Source: Aphrophora alni (Eukaryota > Arthropoda > Insecta > Hemiptera > Aphrophoridae). From it: a stretch of DNA of 64,000 bases. Shown piece after piece: positions 11,601-25,206 of the stretch (positions are counted from its first letter, which is position 1; each line of letters starts with the position of its first letter). Made by a program: the position numbers and the translations under genes. Below the pieces are notes generated by a model. The model saw nothing but the letters and a program-made list of their open reading frames with translations. It was not told the origin of the DNA and searched no databases. The stretch spans positions 80,030,060 to 80,094,059 of the forward strand of contig OY740767.1 in NCBI GenBank assembly GCA_963513935.1. The letters run 5' to 3'.

Positions 11601-13480
11601 AGGAAAACATTTTGATGACGTGATTTTGAGAGGAACGAAACAAATGAAGGACACGAGAAACACGTTAGTAATTAGTGGAAAATCAGTTTTTGCGAATTTT
11701 GAACTAAATAAAATACCCCCCCCTTAACCCCCCCTTCTGTGAATAATTGTAAGCATAGAAGGAGAAAAATATGTAAGAACTCCTGCTATAGTACCAACTT
11801 TAACGGGTAATTACTGAAGGGAAGTGTAACCACATATTGCTATTAAGAAACAATCATCTTTATACAATACATTATTACAACTTACTTTTCCCCGTCGAAT
11901 CAACTAGAACACCATGGAAAAAAATTGGAACGTTTATCATAAAGCAACATTTAAATTTATTTTTAACATTACTGGAAATACTTGATCCAATTTCGAATGG
12001 AATTTTTGACCATTCCGCCGTCACACCCTAAAAGTAAGGATTAACAAGAACCAGATTTATTATCGGTTAACCGACCTAATGAAAACATCCCAGAACACAG
12101 CGAATCTAAGTAATTTAGCCGGATATGTTTTGATTATTTGAAAGATAAGACGCTTTAAAACGAACAAATCGTCTTCGTCCTAATAATAGATTAAAAACCC
12201 TGAATGACTGGATTTCAACGTATGCTATAATTTTAGAAAGTCCAGACCTTTCGTACGTGTCCGTGAACTCTTAGACCCCGTTGAGGCCACTGTGAAACCC
12301 CGTCTTCAATCAAGTTTCTATTTGAACCCAAAACACAACACAAAGTCACGTATTTAAAACATTACTTGGTAAATACGTTTTGAGATATCTAATTATGAAA
12401 CCCTTCCATTCCTCCTCTATGACAAGACGCTTAGAAGAATCTGATATTTATGGATTTCTTTAAAAGATAAAATTATAACGTAAGTTTACTTATGTTTTTT
12501 ACTCTAATAAACAAAAAGTTTCAATATCTTTAATGAATCGAAAATATTATAATATTAATGTAATAATTATGAGGAATAAGAAAGTAACAATTCAAATGGA
12601 AAATGAAAATATGACGTTCTTTTCCTTTAAAATGTAAAATTATTCTACTTCATATTACATATTATATATATATATATTGCTACCTCAACAGTTTTTGCAT
12701 ATATTAAATTTCTGAATCATTTTTAAAGTTATTTAAATTACCTGTATCTATTAATTTAGGTTAAGAAATGTGATAATGTGAGTGAGTTTAATTAGTTCCC
12801 TAATTCCTATAACTAATCAAGACGTGGTTTGAGAGTTACAATTATAATTGGATCTAGACCTCCAGTTACTCCTTGCGTTAGACTAATTAAACATTCTCTA
12901 CTTGCGGTTGATACCAAATTTACTTGACAATGAAAAACGAATTTGTCAAGCTGTATCGCATAACACATAACTGTTTGTAGATGGTAGCCATATACTGGAT
13001 ATACTTTATTTTAAGCCAATCGTATTCTTGAGTTAAGCTCATATAAAAAATATTTTTACATGTTAATTTAATTTAATTGTCAAATTAACTGATTTGTCAT
13101 TTGGCCTTCTTAACTATAAAAATATAACTGACTTTGAAGAAGTTGGTGAAGGGAGATGATTTCAAATGGAAAATAAAGCGAGTTGTTTACAGTTTTTTAC
13201 TTATATGTTTTCTCATTACACAACAATTATCATCAAACAACAATTAATTTGTTCTTATGTTTAACGAATTGAGTCACTCTATTGTTGGTTATTTAACAAT
13301 CAACTTTTATTTTATGTTATTAACAGTTGTATCTACAATACAAACTAATTGACTAAGTTCATTTCACATATATCACTAATGATATATCAGTTAGTTGTAA
13401 AACGTTAATCATTCAAACTCAACTGGAAGTTTATTAAATTAAATAAGTATTCTTGATTTTTATTTAAAAAAAAAAATTAA
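8660..13480. other. AT-rich non-coding DNA, no gene seen
   Basis: I see nothing coding. Short (TA)n runs lie near 8960-8985 and 12661-12678. A higher-GC pocket at about 12225-12335 (CCCCGTTGAGGCC, CCCCGTCTTC) stands out. On the minus strand it has a short open frame of roughly 28 codons rich in Arg/Val/Trp, but it has no start or splice context, so I do not call it. Segment 12790-12900 weakly resembles the dispersed repeat at 14707-14860. Confidence 0.5.

Positions 13481-13482
<2 letters not shown>

Positions 13483-13530
<48 letters not shown>
13483..13530. repeat. (ATT)n microsatellite
   Basis: About sixteen consecutive TTA trinucleotides. Confidence 0.97.
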
Positions 13531-14706
13531 GAATACCCCGGATAATTTAGAACATTATTTTGTATACAAAATATCATAGATAAAGGAAAAATAACATATA
13601 ACTCAGTTCTAGTGGTAAGAAAGTTTTATAATTTATTGCTGTTGTTGAAAACTTGCATTAACATTAAAACGTATGGTTCAGTAGAAATTTTCTCCTATGA
13701 AGAATTCGTAGAACGAATTAAATATATGTTGGTATCTACACATTTATAGTTTTGATATTAATACATAGATAAATAAGTTCATTTGTATCTTTGCAATAAT
13801 AAAAAAAAAAAAACTGGTATTAAATACTTTGTTTAAAATATCTTAATTCCACTTTATGAAAATGCATAATTTAATCGAAAATTGTCTCTTAGACATAGCT
13901 AATATTTTTACACATATCTTAGTAACTAATGAGTGGCAAATGTTATAATAGCTTTTACTGTATAGCTCAATTAATAATTACACTATTGAAAGTATTTTTA
14001 TGAAAATAATGTTTATGTGTGTAGACAATAAATATGATCACCGTTGTAAAATCATCGCAGGTGTATACCGGTGTAACAATAAGCATTATTCATAATTAAA
14101 TTCAATTTAATGCCCAGAATTCTGTTTGACCCTCTTAAACTCAAGATTAATCTGGGGAGAATATCGTTATGTAAGAGAAATACCACTAAATGGTATTATG
14201 TTTTTTTGTATCCGTCGAAAGGCATTTAATTCGACTTGAGAACTCTGTTAATTAATTATATGCTGCAGCATACGTTACCATTATAATGACTTTATTAAAT
14301 GTTGGTTCCATATTCTGATGTTATACCACCAGGAACACACTGGTAAATGAAAACAAGAAAAGGTTCAATGAATGGCCTAACACCAACAATCTGTTAATTT
14401 TGGTATTTGTTTGTTTTATGACAATGTAGAAGCTAGAAAACAATATACTTTTAGGTTATGGATAGAATTACGATTTTGTACAATATAAAACTGATTATAT
14501 TTATTAGTATTTATTAAATATTAATTTAATTAATTTATTAATAATTTCCCAAGGTTCAGTAGGGCCTACACCTTATTCTATTAGATTTTGTTCATAGTTT
14601 TTCTCCCAAGAAATGGATAATAATTATTTTTTGAATTATTTTACTCCTTAAAAACATTTCTTGACATGGAATTCACTAAAGATGTGACCATAACGTTTGA
14701 CAATCT

Positions 14707-14860
14707 AAAATGGTAACTATCCTCCAAGGAAATTAATCCAATCCAGATAGTGATTATAGTTAGATCCACAGAAGCTACAACAAACAGAAGTCATAGTTGA
14801 AGATTTCGTTTTTTATTGAGCTTCGTAACCTTTAATAGTCCATTAATATAATGACTACTA
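14707..14860. repeat. Dispersed repeat family R3, copy A
   Basis: Three loci (14707-14860, 51683-51830, 61980-62120) share, in order, TGGTAnCT...CTCC, AATTnATCCAATC/AATTGATTAAATC, an AGTTAGAT/AGTTGGAT block, CTACAACAAACAGAAG (C copy: CTACAATGAACAAAAG), and TTTTATTGA followed by a CCTT(T/C)A-type block. Similarity spans about 140 bp at moderate identity. No coding frame is shared. A SINE or small non-autonomous element is plausible. Confidence 0.6.
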
Positions 14861-17800
14861 CTATAACAATACTAGTTTAATTAGACTAACTCTAATTACA
14901 CACAGATTAGTATATATGGAGTACAGTCACATGTTGGGGATTTACACGTGTTAATATTTCAAAAAATAATCTTGGCTAGTAAAGATTTAAAGTCTTGAAA
15001 GTGTAACGTATCACTATTTAAAAATTGTTATGCACTTGTTTATTGTAAATACATCAATATCATTCATAAATCACGAACTTCTTTAGATTGTGTAATTATC
15101 ACGTAATATAGCGTTTCCCCCTATTTTTCGTGCATTACGTGAAGAGATCACTACCAGTGTTTAACGGTTACTAAGGAGGGGTATTGATGTCATAGTTTTC
15201 TTTTTAATTACTGTATTTAATTTGTGTTCTTCAGGCTAATGATGACTGAAGAGTAGGCCTATATAACATACCAATCTCGGAATTAACAGAGATAAAAGTT
15301 TCGACACAACACCCTAAACTGCTGCTTGATATACGCATTTTAAAACAAATAAGCTCTTCGACAATTACTAATAGGACATAGTAACATGTTAATAAATAAA
15401 CGGCGTTCGTTAACATATCTAATAAAGGATATGTTTTATTGTTGTAAAACATGAATTTACAACCAAATAATCTATTAAGTATAGATTCTGAATAAATTTA
15501 CAATGTTTTCAAAAGTCGTTAATGTATTAAAGCAAAATATATTTGATTACAACACGGTAATGTTCCAGGAATCGGGACTAAACATGTCCTTTATTGCATT
15601 GCGCCCTCTCTAGAATACAATAACATGAAACGTGGTCCTTTTCCTGTCAAGGAGCCAAGAGCCTTAAAAATGTAAATTAGACAATAAATTCTGATATTGA
15701 GGAGAGAGAAATTTTGCAGCATTTCTTGTTTGAATTCAATTTAAAATAATTAAGTACAAATTTAAAATAAAATAATTGTTTTAAGTTTAGATTTTTTGGT
15801 ATAATGTTTTCCTCTTATATTTCAAATATTATAAATTATGTTACAAACCACAGAGTTTTAAAAACGTTGAAGCTTTGAAAAACTATTCTTTAGGTGTTCT
15901 TTTTTTACAATTTGACCTAAGAAAAAGAAACATTAAATATAGAAGAATTACTAGAGATCTGTCTTGATGCACTTGCATATACAATATCAATCATCTGCAA
16001 CCATCCAAACATGATATTTATTACCGAATTACAAAATAATATTTAACATAACATACATTATGATTAAAAATAATTTTATAATAAATATAATTTGTTACAA
16101 GCCTCTTATTTCTAAAATTTTCTGTAAGCAAAGCCAGGAATGACCTACACGAATTTAGCACTTTCACAAACTAAAAGATCCTTCGCGCCACCTGAAGTGA
16201 GTCAAACCCTCAATGGTTTTCACTTATTCAGAGCAATTTTTGTTCATAATTTTTTCATCCTCTCTAGTTAACAATAATTTTATAAATTGCTGATCTCTTG
16301 TTAATTACATTTTTACTCTTTAAGTTAGTTTTAGAATTGAAGAATAGAGGAAATCTTTCAAGTATAGGCTATTGAATTTATGTAGTCTTATGATAAAGAG
16401 ACTAAATAAAACATTTTATTCTCATTCATTTTACTTTATATTTTATTTTAAATTAGTAATAAATTAGGTTCCGCGAAACTAAAAACCACATGAATGTTTA
16501 AATATTTTATAATATATTTAGAAAAGTGTTGTAAAACGAAGTCTAAGTATGATTTTTATATTTTAAATTTGATTTTAATGAAAATGTATGCAAAAATATG
16601 CTTCGTAAAATGCATTGAATAATCAATACAAGGAAAAAATTAATAAAATTTGGATAAGAGCAAAAAGGATATTGGTATTTTACTCTTCAAAGTATACGTG
16701 ATTCATCGAAAGGTTGAGAATGATTTTTAAAACTCGATGTGGTATATTATTTTGATAAAACCGGTTACAAAAGTGGTATTGCCTTCATTAACGTTTCGAT
16801 TCCTAATTGTCAGAAATGTGGAATACTTTAAAATAAACATAAAGGAATTAAATTATCATCAATAATTTTGTTCCTTAAATCAATATACAATAGTTTTCTG
16901 TATGTACTATCTTTTAAAGTAAATCTTTAGATTATTTTGATCAAAAAGTACTAATATACCTTAGGTACTACTTTTTTTTTTATAGTGTATGAATAGTTTA
17001 TATTTTCAAGCAAAACGAAAAAGAAAAAAAACAATAACTCTGAAATCATATTATTTGTGATCGATTAACATTGAATAATACCGATTTATGTGATTTCAGT
17101 TTATTATATAAATATTTCAAGACGGAATCTAGATTTAGATTCTCGTTTTACTTACAAACAAGTGGTGGTTTTTTTTTAATTTTATTTTTTTAATTAATTT
17201 TTTTTTTGAGAATACACGTTATTTTGAAATAAATAGTAATATTTTATTAAAGGCTAAATAAAACGTTGGCAACTTTAAAAAAAATTAAATTTTGATATTG
17301 AAGAACGTTATAGACACTTTTTAAATCTTCATGGCAATGCTTGACGATTACTATTTTTCACAATCTTTATTTTATTTCACATTGTATTATAAAATTGTAA
17401 ATACTAAAAAGAATTGTAAATTTTTTAATTTATTTTTAAATGAAAGGAGTGGCAACATACTTTAATTAATGAGCTTTAATATGTCTTTATACAATACTTT
17501 ACTAATTTTTAGTTTCCTTATATTTTTCTGTAATAGAACTTCAAATTCATGTCCGTTTTTATTAGTGACTGTAAAAGTTTACAACATAATATTTGTCGAA
17601 ACTATAAAATAAAGTTATCAATATATGGTTTTAAAGTGCCAAAAGTGGCAGATTAAAATTTTCATAAAATACTGAATGTTTGAACGTATTTCAACTCTCA
17701 TTTTCCATCGCGTAATTTATAGTCCATTTTACATAACATAAACTCATATCGAGTGTGGGGTCAGTGTCTTAAATAAGTTGAGTATCAAATCGATATTAAT

Positions 17801-18068
17801 GTCTTTTGAATAGTTTTATAAAAACTAGTATGGAATTTTAGTATAACATTGAGGTATATTTTAAACTAATTTCAAATTTACATTTGGTAATTTTATACAA
17901 AAAAGTAACAAGTGGTCTATTCAAAAATTGAATACACACAAAAAAAGGATAAATATAACATTAATTAACATTAGCAAGAACGGAAAACGCTTTTGTAACT
18001 TTGCTATATTTTATATAAATCAAAGTTGCCTTCAGGTTCGCGATAAATGTGGAGAACTAGATTCAATA

Positions 18069-18072
<4 letters not shown>

Positions 18073-18130
<58 letters not shown>
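18073..18130. repeat. (TA)n microsatellite
   Basis: About 28 TA dinucleotides. Open frames on both strands here are low-complexity. Confidence 0.97.
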
Positions 18131-18133
<3 letters not shown>

Positions 18134-21100
18134 TGATCATCATTTAAAGTTACAAAAACATACAAGAATTTATATATAAATTTACAAATCAAAATATAAA
18201 AGTAAAAATGAAACCAACTATATGGATTTAACAGGTTGATAAAATATTATTTAATTATAAAATCTAATATTTAAGATTAAATAGTTTGCTTAAATACAAG
18301 ACATAAGTAAACTAAAGAATAACAACTAATATTACATAACCACAGAGAATCCAATTGGTATAATTTTTGACCATGAAAGTTATACCAAAAACATCTCAAA
18401 CCAAATGTATTGAGGGACGCGTCGATCGAATTGAGACAAGAATAAAAATATTATTGCCGTTGCTCAAAACTGATCTCACAAAACGAGCCTCCATGAAAAT
18501 TACTAATTTCAGAGCAATTATTTCATATAGTATATCTAGTTTATAATTATTTACGAAATACAATAATTTTATAATTTCAAATGTATAATTATGAAAGTAA
18601 TTTACATAATGCAATTAAATAACTGGAATTCCTAATCTAATTCAGAATTATCTTATCTGATTAACAATATAAGTATAGTAACACATTTTGAATAATGGGT
18701 TCGTATGCAGTACACATTCAAACAAATATTTAACACAATTACACGGAAACAGGAAATGTCTAACCGAAACATGTATTTATAATTTATTAGATTTGAAATA
18801 CGAGAAAGGAAACATAAATGGAAGTAGTGAGCATTGAGTTGATGTGAGAACTGTTATTGCTAAATATGTTACACGTATTATATTATATAATTTGAATATA
18901 ATTTCACTTGTATGCTGCAAATAATATCCGTTTAAATTTACAACTAATCACATCTGATAATATTTCTTAATTAATTATATGTTTGACAAGAAAATTTGTT
19001 TCTAAAGTTACCTATAAACAAGTATATCTCTTTTCGCAAACTACCTATATAACGAAAGAAATTGGTTGGAGAAACGACGTTATTTTACATTTCTAAGTAT
19101 CTTTGATGCTTTTGGCTAATTAAGTATGTGTTTTAAACCAATTACATGATATCTATTTTAAGATTTATACTGATTCCTTTCGACGTCTCACTTGACTATG
19201 AGAATATAATTTAAATAATTAAATTAGTGTAACCAAATTAGAATTTACAATTGAAACGTCATATATTTTTTGTGTGCTAAGAAGTAATAATGTTACTGTA
19301 TTCTGAAAAACCGTTAGGTCTATTCTTGTTTGTTAGATGCAATTAATCTTACCTATGTTATGGATTAAAACCAATCGTTGAAAATGACTGTTTTTAAAAT
19401 ATCCAAAAATATTATTGTAGTCAGTTAAACCATATTTGAATGAGTGACCCGTGCTTAAGGTATAGTTAGTATCCAGGAAATTGCTGTAATGTATCTCTAA
19501 ACAGTAGTTATGTTAATTTACTACATTCCCTTACCTAAATCATTAGTCCCTAGAGAATCTGATCTACATCATAAAGCAAATATAAACGTTGACAAGTTAT
19601 ATATTTAACATTAAAAAAATATTACAAATGTAATAAAAAAGAATTTGTATTTTTATACAAATGACAAATTTTATATGACATACTTTCTATTATTTATGTT
19701 ACTAAATAGATCTTCATACATACCTTCATATATGTTTTATATTATATTTCGTCGACATATTATTTTTAAGATATATTAACAAGTATAACCCTTTTGATAC
19801 GTTGTAAAGGTTTTTGTTTTGTTTTCAGATAATTTTCAAGTCAAATATTTAAATTAATGTTATTGTACATAGTAATAATATTTTTATTAATCCAATTTAG
19901 TGTTTGGCAGAGTTATCACTTGATAAATCAATAATATTAAATGATTTTTTTAAAGTGTGCATTTTCTATATTGTGTGAGTGAATTTGAAAATTAATAAAC
20001 CACTTTTCGACAATATAGATAAACTTCCGTTATCAAGTGACAATCTAAAAGATGACAAAAGTGATAACGGCTATTATATACTAGTAGCTAGGTGGTATGT
20101 TGGAAATAAAATTAAAACTAGTACTATAACAAAAGGACGCAAACGTAATATACGTAGGCATGAACACTTAAATTATTTTGTGAATACAATCCTGTTAAGT
20201 CTCAGAACTAATTGCTGTACACAAGGAAAGACAAACATTATGATGAAACGACATCTATATCTTAACAAGTTTTGATCTAAAGTTTATCGACGTAAATAAA
20301 TTTGTATCCTCTTTTTCATAATTGATTTCGTTATCCTTGTGTGGAAGTTAAATCTCCTTGTCAAACTGATGTTTGACTTATTTAAAATAGTATCATAATT
20401 TTTTTTCAAATGTTAATTAATTTTGTATTCTGGCTGGAAGGTTTGTCCGATATCTCTAGATATCACGATACAACTATATTTGTTTATTCACGTTTTTTGA
20501 TGTCTTACTATAAATGCATTTTTCCAATTAAACTTTTGTATCAAATGTGTATTTAGAATTTTATTTATGAAACGTAAATTATTGTTATTATTTTTCCCCT
20601 TCAGGTTTTCGAATATTCCGATAATTTCTAAAATTCAGTATAATGGCTTATTAAAAAAAATCACTTATCTTTACTGTTAGACGGTATGATACCATCAATA
20701 CCATCAATAACCTGTGAATATAAACATATCGTAAAGAAATGAAAAGGAGATAAAATCCATTATAAAAATATTAAAATAATTATTTCTGTAATAATATGCC
20801 TTAAGCGTTTTAATTTGGAGAAAAATAGGTGTAGTACAACACAACAGTTAATACTATTTCTAAAGTTTAATCAAAAATATTAAATATATATATATGTATA
20901 AATTGTAAAACAAAATTAAAATAGACTATTGACGTAATTTAAATTAACATTTTTATTTGACTTTTACATGGAAGATTTTATAATACATTTACGAATTAGT
21001 CAAATGAAAGAATACTTGCATTTTAATAAGGTTGAACGTTTAGCAGATTTTTAACATTTTCATTTCGAAAAAAAAAAGGTTTTTCAAGAATTTAGCTTGA

Positions 21101-21211
21101 AAATAAATTTCCAATTCAAGTAAAGTTTTATGAATTCAAGTAAAATTAAAGTATTTTTTTATGACTCACCGTGATAAATAAATAAATATATACTATAAAT
21201 AAATAATATAC

Positions 21212-21216
<5 letters not shown>

Positions 21217-21244
<28 letters not shown>
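21217..21244. repeat. (TA)n microsatellite
   Basis: About 13 TA dinucleotides in a TAAATAAATA-rich setting. Confidence 0.9.
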
Positions 21245-21246
<2 letters not shown>

Positions 21247-22929
21247 TAAATAAATATATATATTCTTCACTGCTTTAACAAAAAGGTATATTTGGTTCTC
21301 TAAATATTTTTGTTACAGTCAAATAACATTATAGTAAATCCACACAACTGAACGTATGGTTATATAAGTATTAATAATTGCATAATGAAATCCCATGAAG
21401 TTAAACTTTGTAACTTTAAAATCGGGATATAATCTTGTTACCAAGTTTATAATATAAATCACGTTTTATAGACATGCAAATGTTGAAAAATTCAAAGCAA
21501 GTGAATTTATCATAGAAACTAGAGGAGTTGGAAGATTTATGTTTATGTTTTAAGGAAAGAGTAGGTAGTTTAAAACAGTGTTCTTCAAGTTAAAATAAAT
21601 ATTCTTTATTATTTCTGAAAAATAGCTAAATTATTTATTTATACATTTTACCTTTGGAAGATGGAATAGGTTTATGGGTTTTTTGAAATATTAAAGCTGT
21701 TTATTCACTATCAATCAATTAATCAATCGTTTTAACTTATTATTGATTTCTTCTTCTTTTAAAAAATCAATATTAGTAAATGTCATAGTTTAAAAAAAAT
21801 TATGACGAGGGAATATTATGTACTATATGATAATATATGTAACTAATGATAATTCACCAAATTACCTTTATAATTACACTTATTATTATTCTTATTAAAA
21901 TATAATAATAAAACTATTAGGTTTTTTGCACAAAGACCTATATTACCAATTGACATCTCTACTAGCTCACCAATGTTAAGATCCACCATGTTAAAAGTTC
22001 AGATTGTTTTAAAGCATTGCGAGCTAGTATGAAATGATTAAATTTGATTTTCGTAGTTTAGAACCCTGCACTTTGAATCATGATACAACACTAATTACAC
22101 CTTCACTACATTAAAAAAAAAAAACAAAAAAAAACTACAAGTAACTTTGTATGTAAAAATGTATCTATATTGGAATATATAACGACTATTCTGCCATATG
22201 TGTTAACAATTTTTACATAATATTTATACTCTAATTCATTATTAAACAACACAATGTTTTAAGCAACCATATTATATCACAAACGCATGATGTATGGTAT
22301 TAAAATAAAAGCAACGGAATCTTAAAGAAATTCTATACACAATAGTTGATGTCATATTTGTTTTGAGTTTGTATTCATTAGTAATGTAAACGATTACTAA
22401 TGTAGTAGAGTGATCCATAATAATGCTAGTAAATGGATTGAGTGTAATGTAATGTAACCCCCTTAGTATTTTGTGTTTTATATTTTCTTTCTATCCATAT
22501 TTATAGTTTATTAATAAAACAATCACCATTTAACTATATTTTGTTTCATGTATTAATAATAATTACAAAATTATCGAATTTATAATTCATGTAAAATAAT
22601 ATTACAAGTGGGGATATAGTCTAGTTTACTGTAAGAGGAGTGGGGTTGGGGTGATGATATCATTCGTTCATAGGCATAAATGTAATTTAAAAACAGAATA
22701 AAAATATAGAGAAGTTTTAATTGATGATTATCAATTTACTATCGAACTCTATGTGGGACTTATACATGTGCCTTGAAGAAACAACATGGCAACCAAAGGT
22801 ACATTATTGTTATTTTTTTAAATAGTAAATTCAAACGTATTTCTTGTATGTTTTATAGGATGCTGATTCAGAAATTACCTTCCTCTCTACGGTATAAGCT
22901 AGATATACGATCCTCAAAATAAATGTTTG

Positions 22930-22974
<45 letters not shown>
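22930..22974. repeat. Poly(A) tract of 45 preceded by AATAAA
   Basis: There are 45 uninterrupted A, starting seven bases after AATAAA (22918-22923). The arrangement resembles the 3' end of a retroposed transcript, although the signal-to-tail spacing is shorter than usual. I see no coding sequence upstream that identifies a parent gene. Confidence 0.7.
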
Positions 22975-22975
<1 letters not shown>

Positions 22976-23611
22976 AATAAACATTTTTACTAATTGATTT
23001 TCATCCAACTTATATCGAATAAATCTTTTCCAATGCTGAATTTAAAAATTACTATTGTCTTTTATAAGGGATTTATTCTGAGCTTCAAAACAAAAAGTGA
23101 TAGTCAATAATTTCAATATTTTTATTAAAAACTCACTTCAATCGCACTTTTTACGTTATTATTTGTAACCCAGATTTATGTTTACCAAATTATTTGATTA
23201 TGGAACATAATATACCCTTTTTAAAATTGGGTTATGCATTTTTCTTTAAACTAAATTTGTTGAAACTGCTTTGCAATATGTTGTATGATGTTGATCTTTA
23301 GTTCTAAAATAATATATAGTAAAATAATCAAAGTAAACCCATCTCCAATAATATACGCTTCTTAAAAACCAAAATTTCTTTTGTTTGTATGTCAACCTAT
23401 TTATGTCGATATTTTTATGCATTGTTTACTACTCTGGAATTAATTAATTTGATATTGTAATAATATTAAAATTAAATTAAAATTAAACCTTGCCACGAAA
23501 TTCGGTTGCGGACTTATGCTATTCACAAGACTTTTCATCGGGTGATATGGGTTCAGCACGAGTTCACAAATCGTCTCTTCTTTCGTGACCACTAATTATC
23601 CTGAATTTTAC

Positions 23612-23675
23612 CTCACGATACTGTGTTGAGGCTGCATTATTCAGTTCTGCAGGCAATGGTACTAATCCAACATCT
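23612..23675 (-). CDS. Candidate internal exon or coding remnant, unknown
   Basis: On the minus strand a pyrimidine-rich tract ending TTTTAG is followed by one open frame whose codons read DVGLVPLPAELNNAASTQYR plus E. It then meets a GAG|GTAAAA donor-like site at 23611/23612. The composition (Ala, Pro, Leu, Asn, Gln; codons using C and G) is unlike the Lys/Ile/Phe-rich chance frames around it. The frame stays open beyond the donor for 16 more codons, so it could equally be a piece of an intronless element. I do not recognise the protein. The neighbouring stem-loop repeat argues for a transposon origin. Confidence 0.25.
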
Positions 23676-23766
23676 CTAAAACGAAAAAAAAGCCAAGTTA
23701 TTTTCCAAAACTTAATTTCCAAACCTAACTTGTCAAGAAAATGAAATATTCAAGTAGTTAAAAGAT

Positions 23767-23856
23767 CAGACAGAGTCAAGTCACCGACGCGAGCATAGCG
23801 AGAGAAGACGGACTTGTATATGTATGTACATCTTCCAGGTCCGTTAGGGTCTGACT
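23767..23856. repeat. Stem-loop region with nested inverted repeats
   Basis: ACGGACTTG (23808-23816) pairs with CAGGTCCGT (23836-23844), 8 of 9 matching. An outer TCAGAC (near 23767) pairs with GTCTGA (near 23851). The loop has the self-complementary TGTACA. This is probably a non-autonomous transposon fragment. Confidence 0.5.
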
Positions 23857-25006
23857 ACTGATGTGGTAAAGCAAAATATATTCTAATTCATACCTTTAAG
23901 GAATATTAATCAGTAAATCTATAAATAGTTGTATCGCCCTTCATATATAGATCTATAGAAAATTTGTTTGAGTTACCGTAATTTTGTTAACAATACAGGA
24001 ATTTGTAAACTGTATTCTAGAAGCTACTTAAAAATCTGTATCTATCAGCTAAGATATTTTTAAATGGTAACTAATGTTCTTTAACTTGTTTACATATAGC
24101 ATACTTTTTATAATTATTAATGACAGTTTATCTGATTCATTATAATGCAAATTTGCTCTTTATGTTGATCGGTCGTTTAGATTATGTTAAATAATAGCGA
24201 GAAAAGAAGCTGCTAGATAAAATAACAACAGTATTGTGTATCGTTCAGCGTTGACTATAAGTAGTGATTTATGTTTGCTTTCTGACGCCATGTTTGTAAT
24301 CAGATTACAACAAATTCTAATTAAGCTTGCCTAAGCATAAACCAGAACGCTTCCAACTGGAGGAGAGAGATATACTTATTCAAAAGAATTATCTTACTAA
24401 AATTTAACGTTTTTTTTTGTATAATAAACACACTTTATTTTACACTGTTATTTTAATTTTAAACAATAATATCCTATAACTTCAGAGATTTAACTGATCG
24501 TCTTTTACTTTTTGTGGCATATTATACACACTTCATCATAAATATATAGTGTGGTTATAAAAATAATAATAATACATTTTTATTTGAGATTTTTTCTTCT
24601 ATTTTTTTGCTTTGGAATATTTTGCTATACATTTTCTATATGTGCTTTAAAAAATTATAGATATATTTTTGTAGTTATATAGAAAGTACGCTATATTCGT
24701 AATTTTGTTGCAAATTATTAGTGTAAATTTCTGAACAGCAAACATTGAGTTTTGTTAATACATCATAAATTATTTTTCAAACAATATAAAACCTGTCAGG
24801 CATAAAGTTATTTATAATATTAGCTGTAGAAATCTATACATTATAGTTGGTTTTATCATATCTAGTCTTTAATGTCTCATGCAAACGAAAAACCTTTACT
24901 ATGTAAACAAAATCTAAGAAGTGTAATATATAAAAAATATATAAAATACAAGGTAATGATGTGTTTTGAAAAATAGATTTACATTTACTAATTTTAAACC
25001 TCAACT

Positions 25007-25206
25007 GGTACACTTGAGTGTTTCGACACCCCAGTCATGTTATTAATGTTTTTTTACCGTAGTAAATATTTTAAAAACATTGTCGTTGTTTCAGGTATTC
25101 TTCTACATTTGTAAAAAGATTAAAGTCACAGTAGTAATTCTTTCAAAGAACTTTTAGCTTTTTAGAAAAAAAAAATTAATTGGGGTGTCCAAACACTCCA
25201 TGTACC
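25007..25206. repeat. Inverted repeat (25-26 bp arms) at piggyBac 5' end
   Basis: The left arm at 25007-25032 (GGTACACTTGAGTGTTTCGACACCCC) matches the reverse complement of 25182-25206 with about four differences; the loop is about 149 bp. It lies immediately upstream of, and overlaps, the first codons of the transposase-like frame. piggyBac-family elements often carry terminal and subterminal inverted repeats. A TTAA at 24994-24997, 12 bp outside the left arm, would fit the family's target site. I found no matching 3' terminus. Confidence 0.6.

Larger units (their letters stand above)
13531..22929. other. Long AT-rich non-coding stretch
   Basis: I find no supportable gene in this 9.4 kb apart from the repeats listed separately. 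Minor points: a GC-richer pocket at 16125-16215 contains CGCGCCACCTGAAGTGAGT, with a possible GTGAGT donor but no convincing open frame. A 98-codon frame at 19979-20275 is Lys/Asn-rich, has no recognisable motif, and looks like chance. The segment at 15228-15250 (CTAATGATGACTGAAGAG) recurs as CTAATAATGACTGAAGAG at 52740-52757. The minus-strand frame 15231-15452 shows no recognisable domain. Confidence 0.5.
22975..24993. other. AT-rich DNA with a GC-richer island at 23.48-23.87 kb
   Basis: Most of the stretch is featureless. The island holds an exon-like frame (23612-23675, -) and a stem-loop region (23767-23856). The latter contains CGCGAGCATAGCGAGAG, a phrase typical of degenerate transposon ends. 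The island may therefore be a decayed mobile element rather than a gene. Confidence 0.45.

Noticed and set aside
19979..20275. 98-codon frame
   Set aside because: Lys/Asn/Ile/Leu-rich with no motif, no codon bias and no splice context; consistent with chance in AT-rich DNA.
22783..22905. Possible two-exon mini-gene (ATGGCAACCAAAG|GTACAT ... TTATAG|GATGCTG)
   Set aside because: Joining the exons gives a stop after six codons, and no alternative donor restores a frame.
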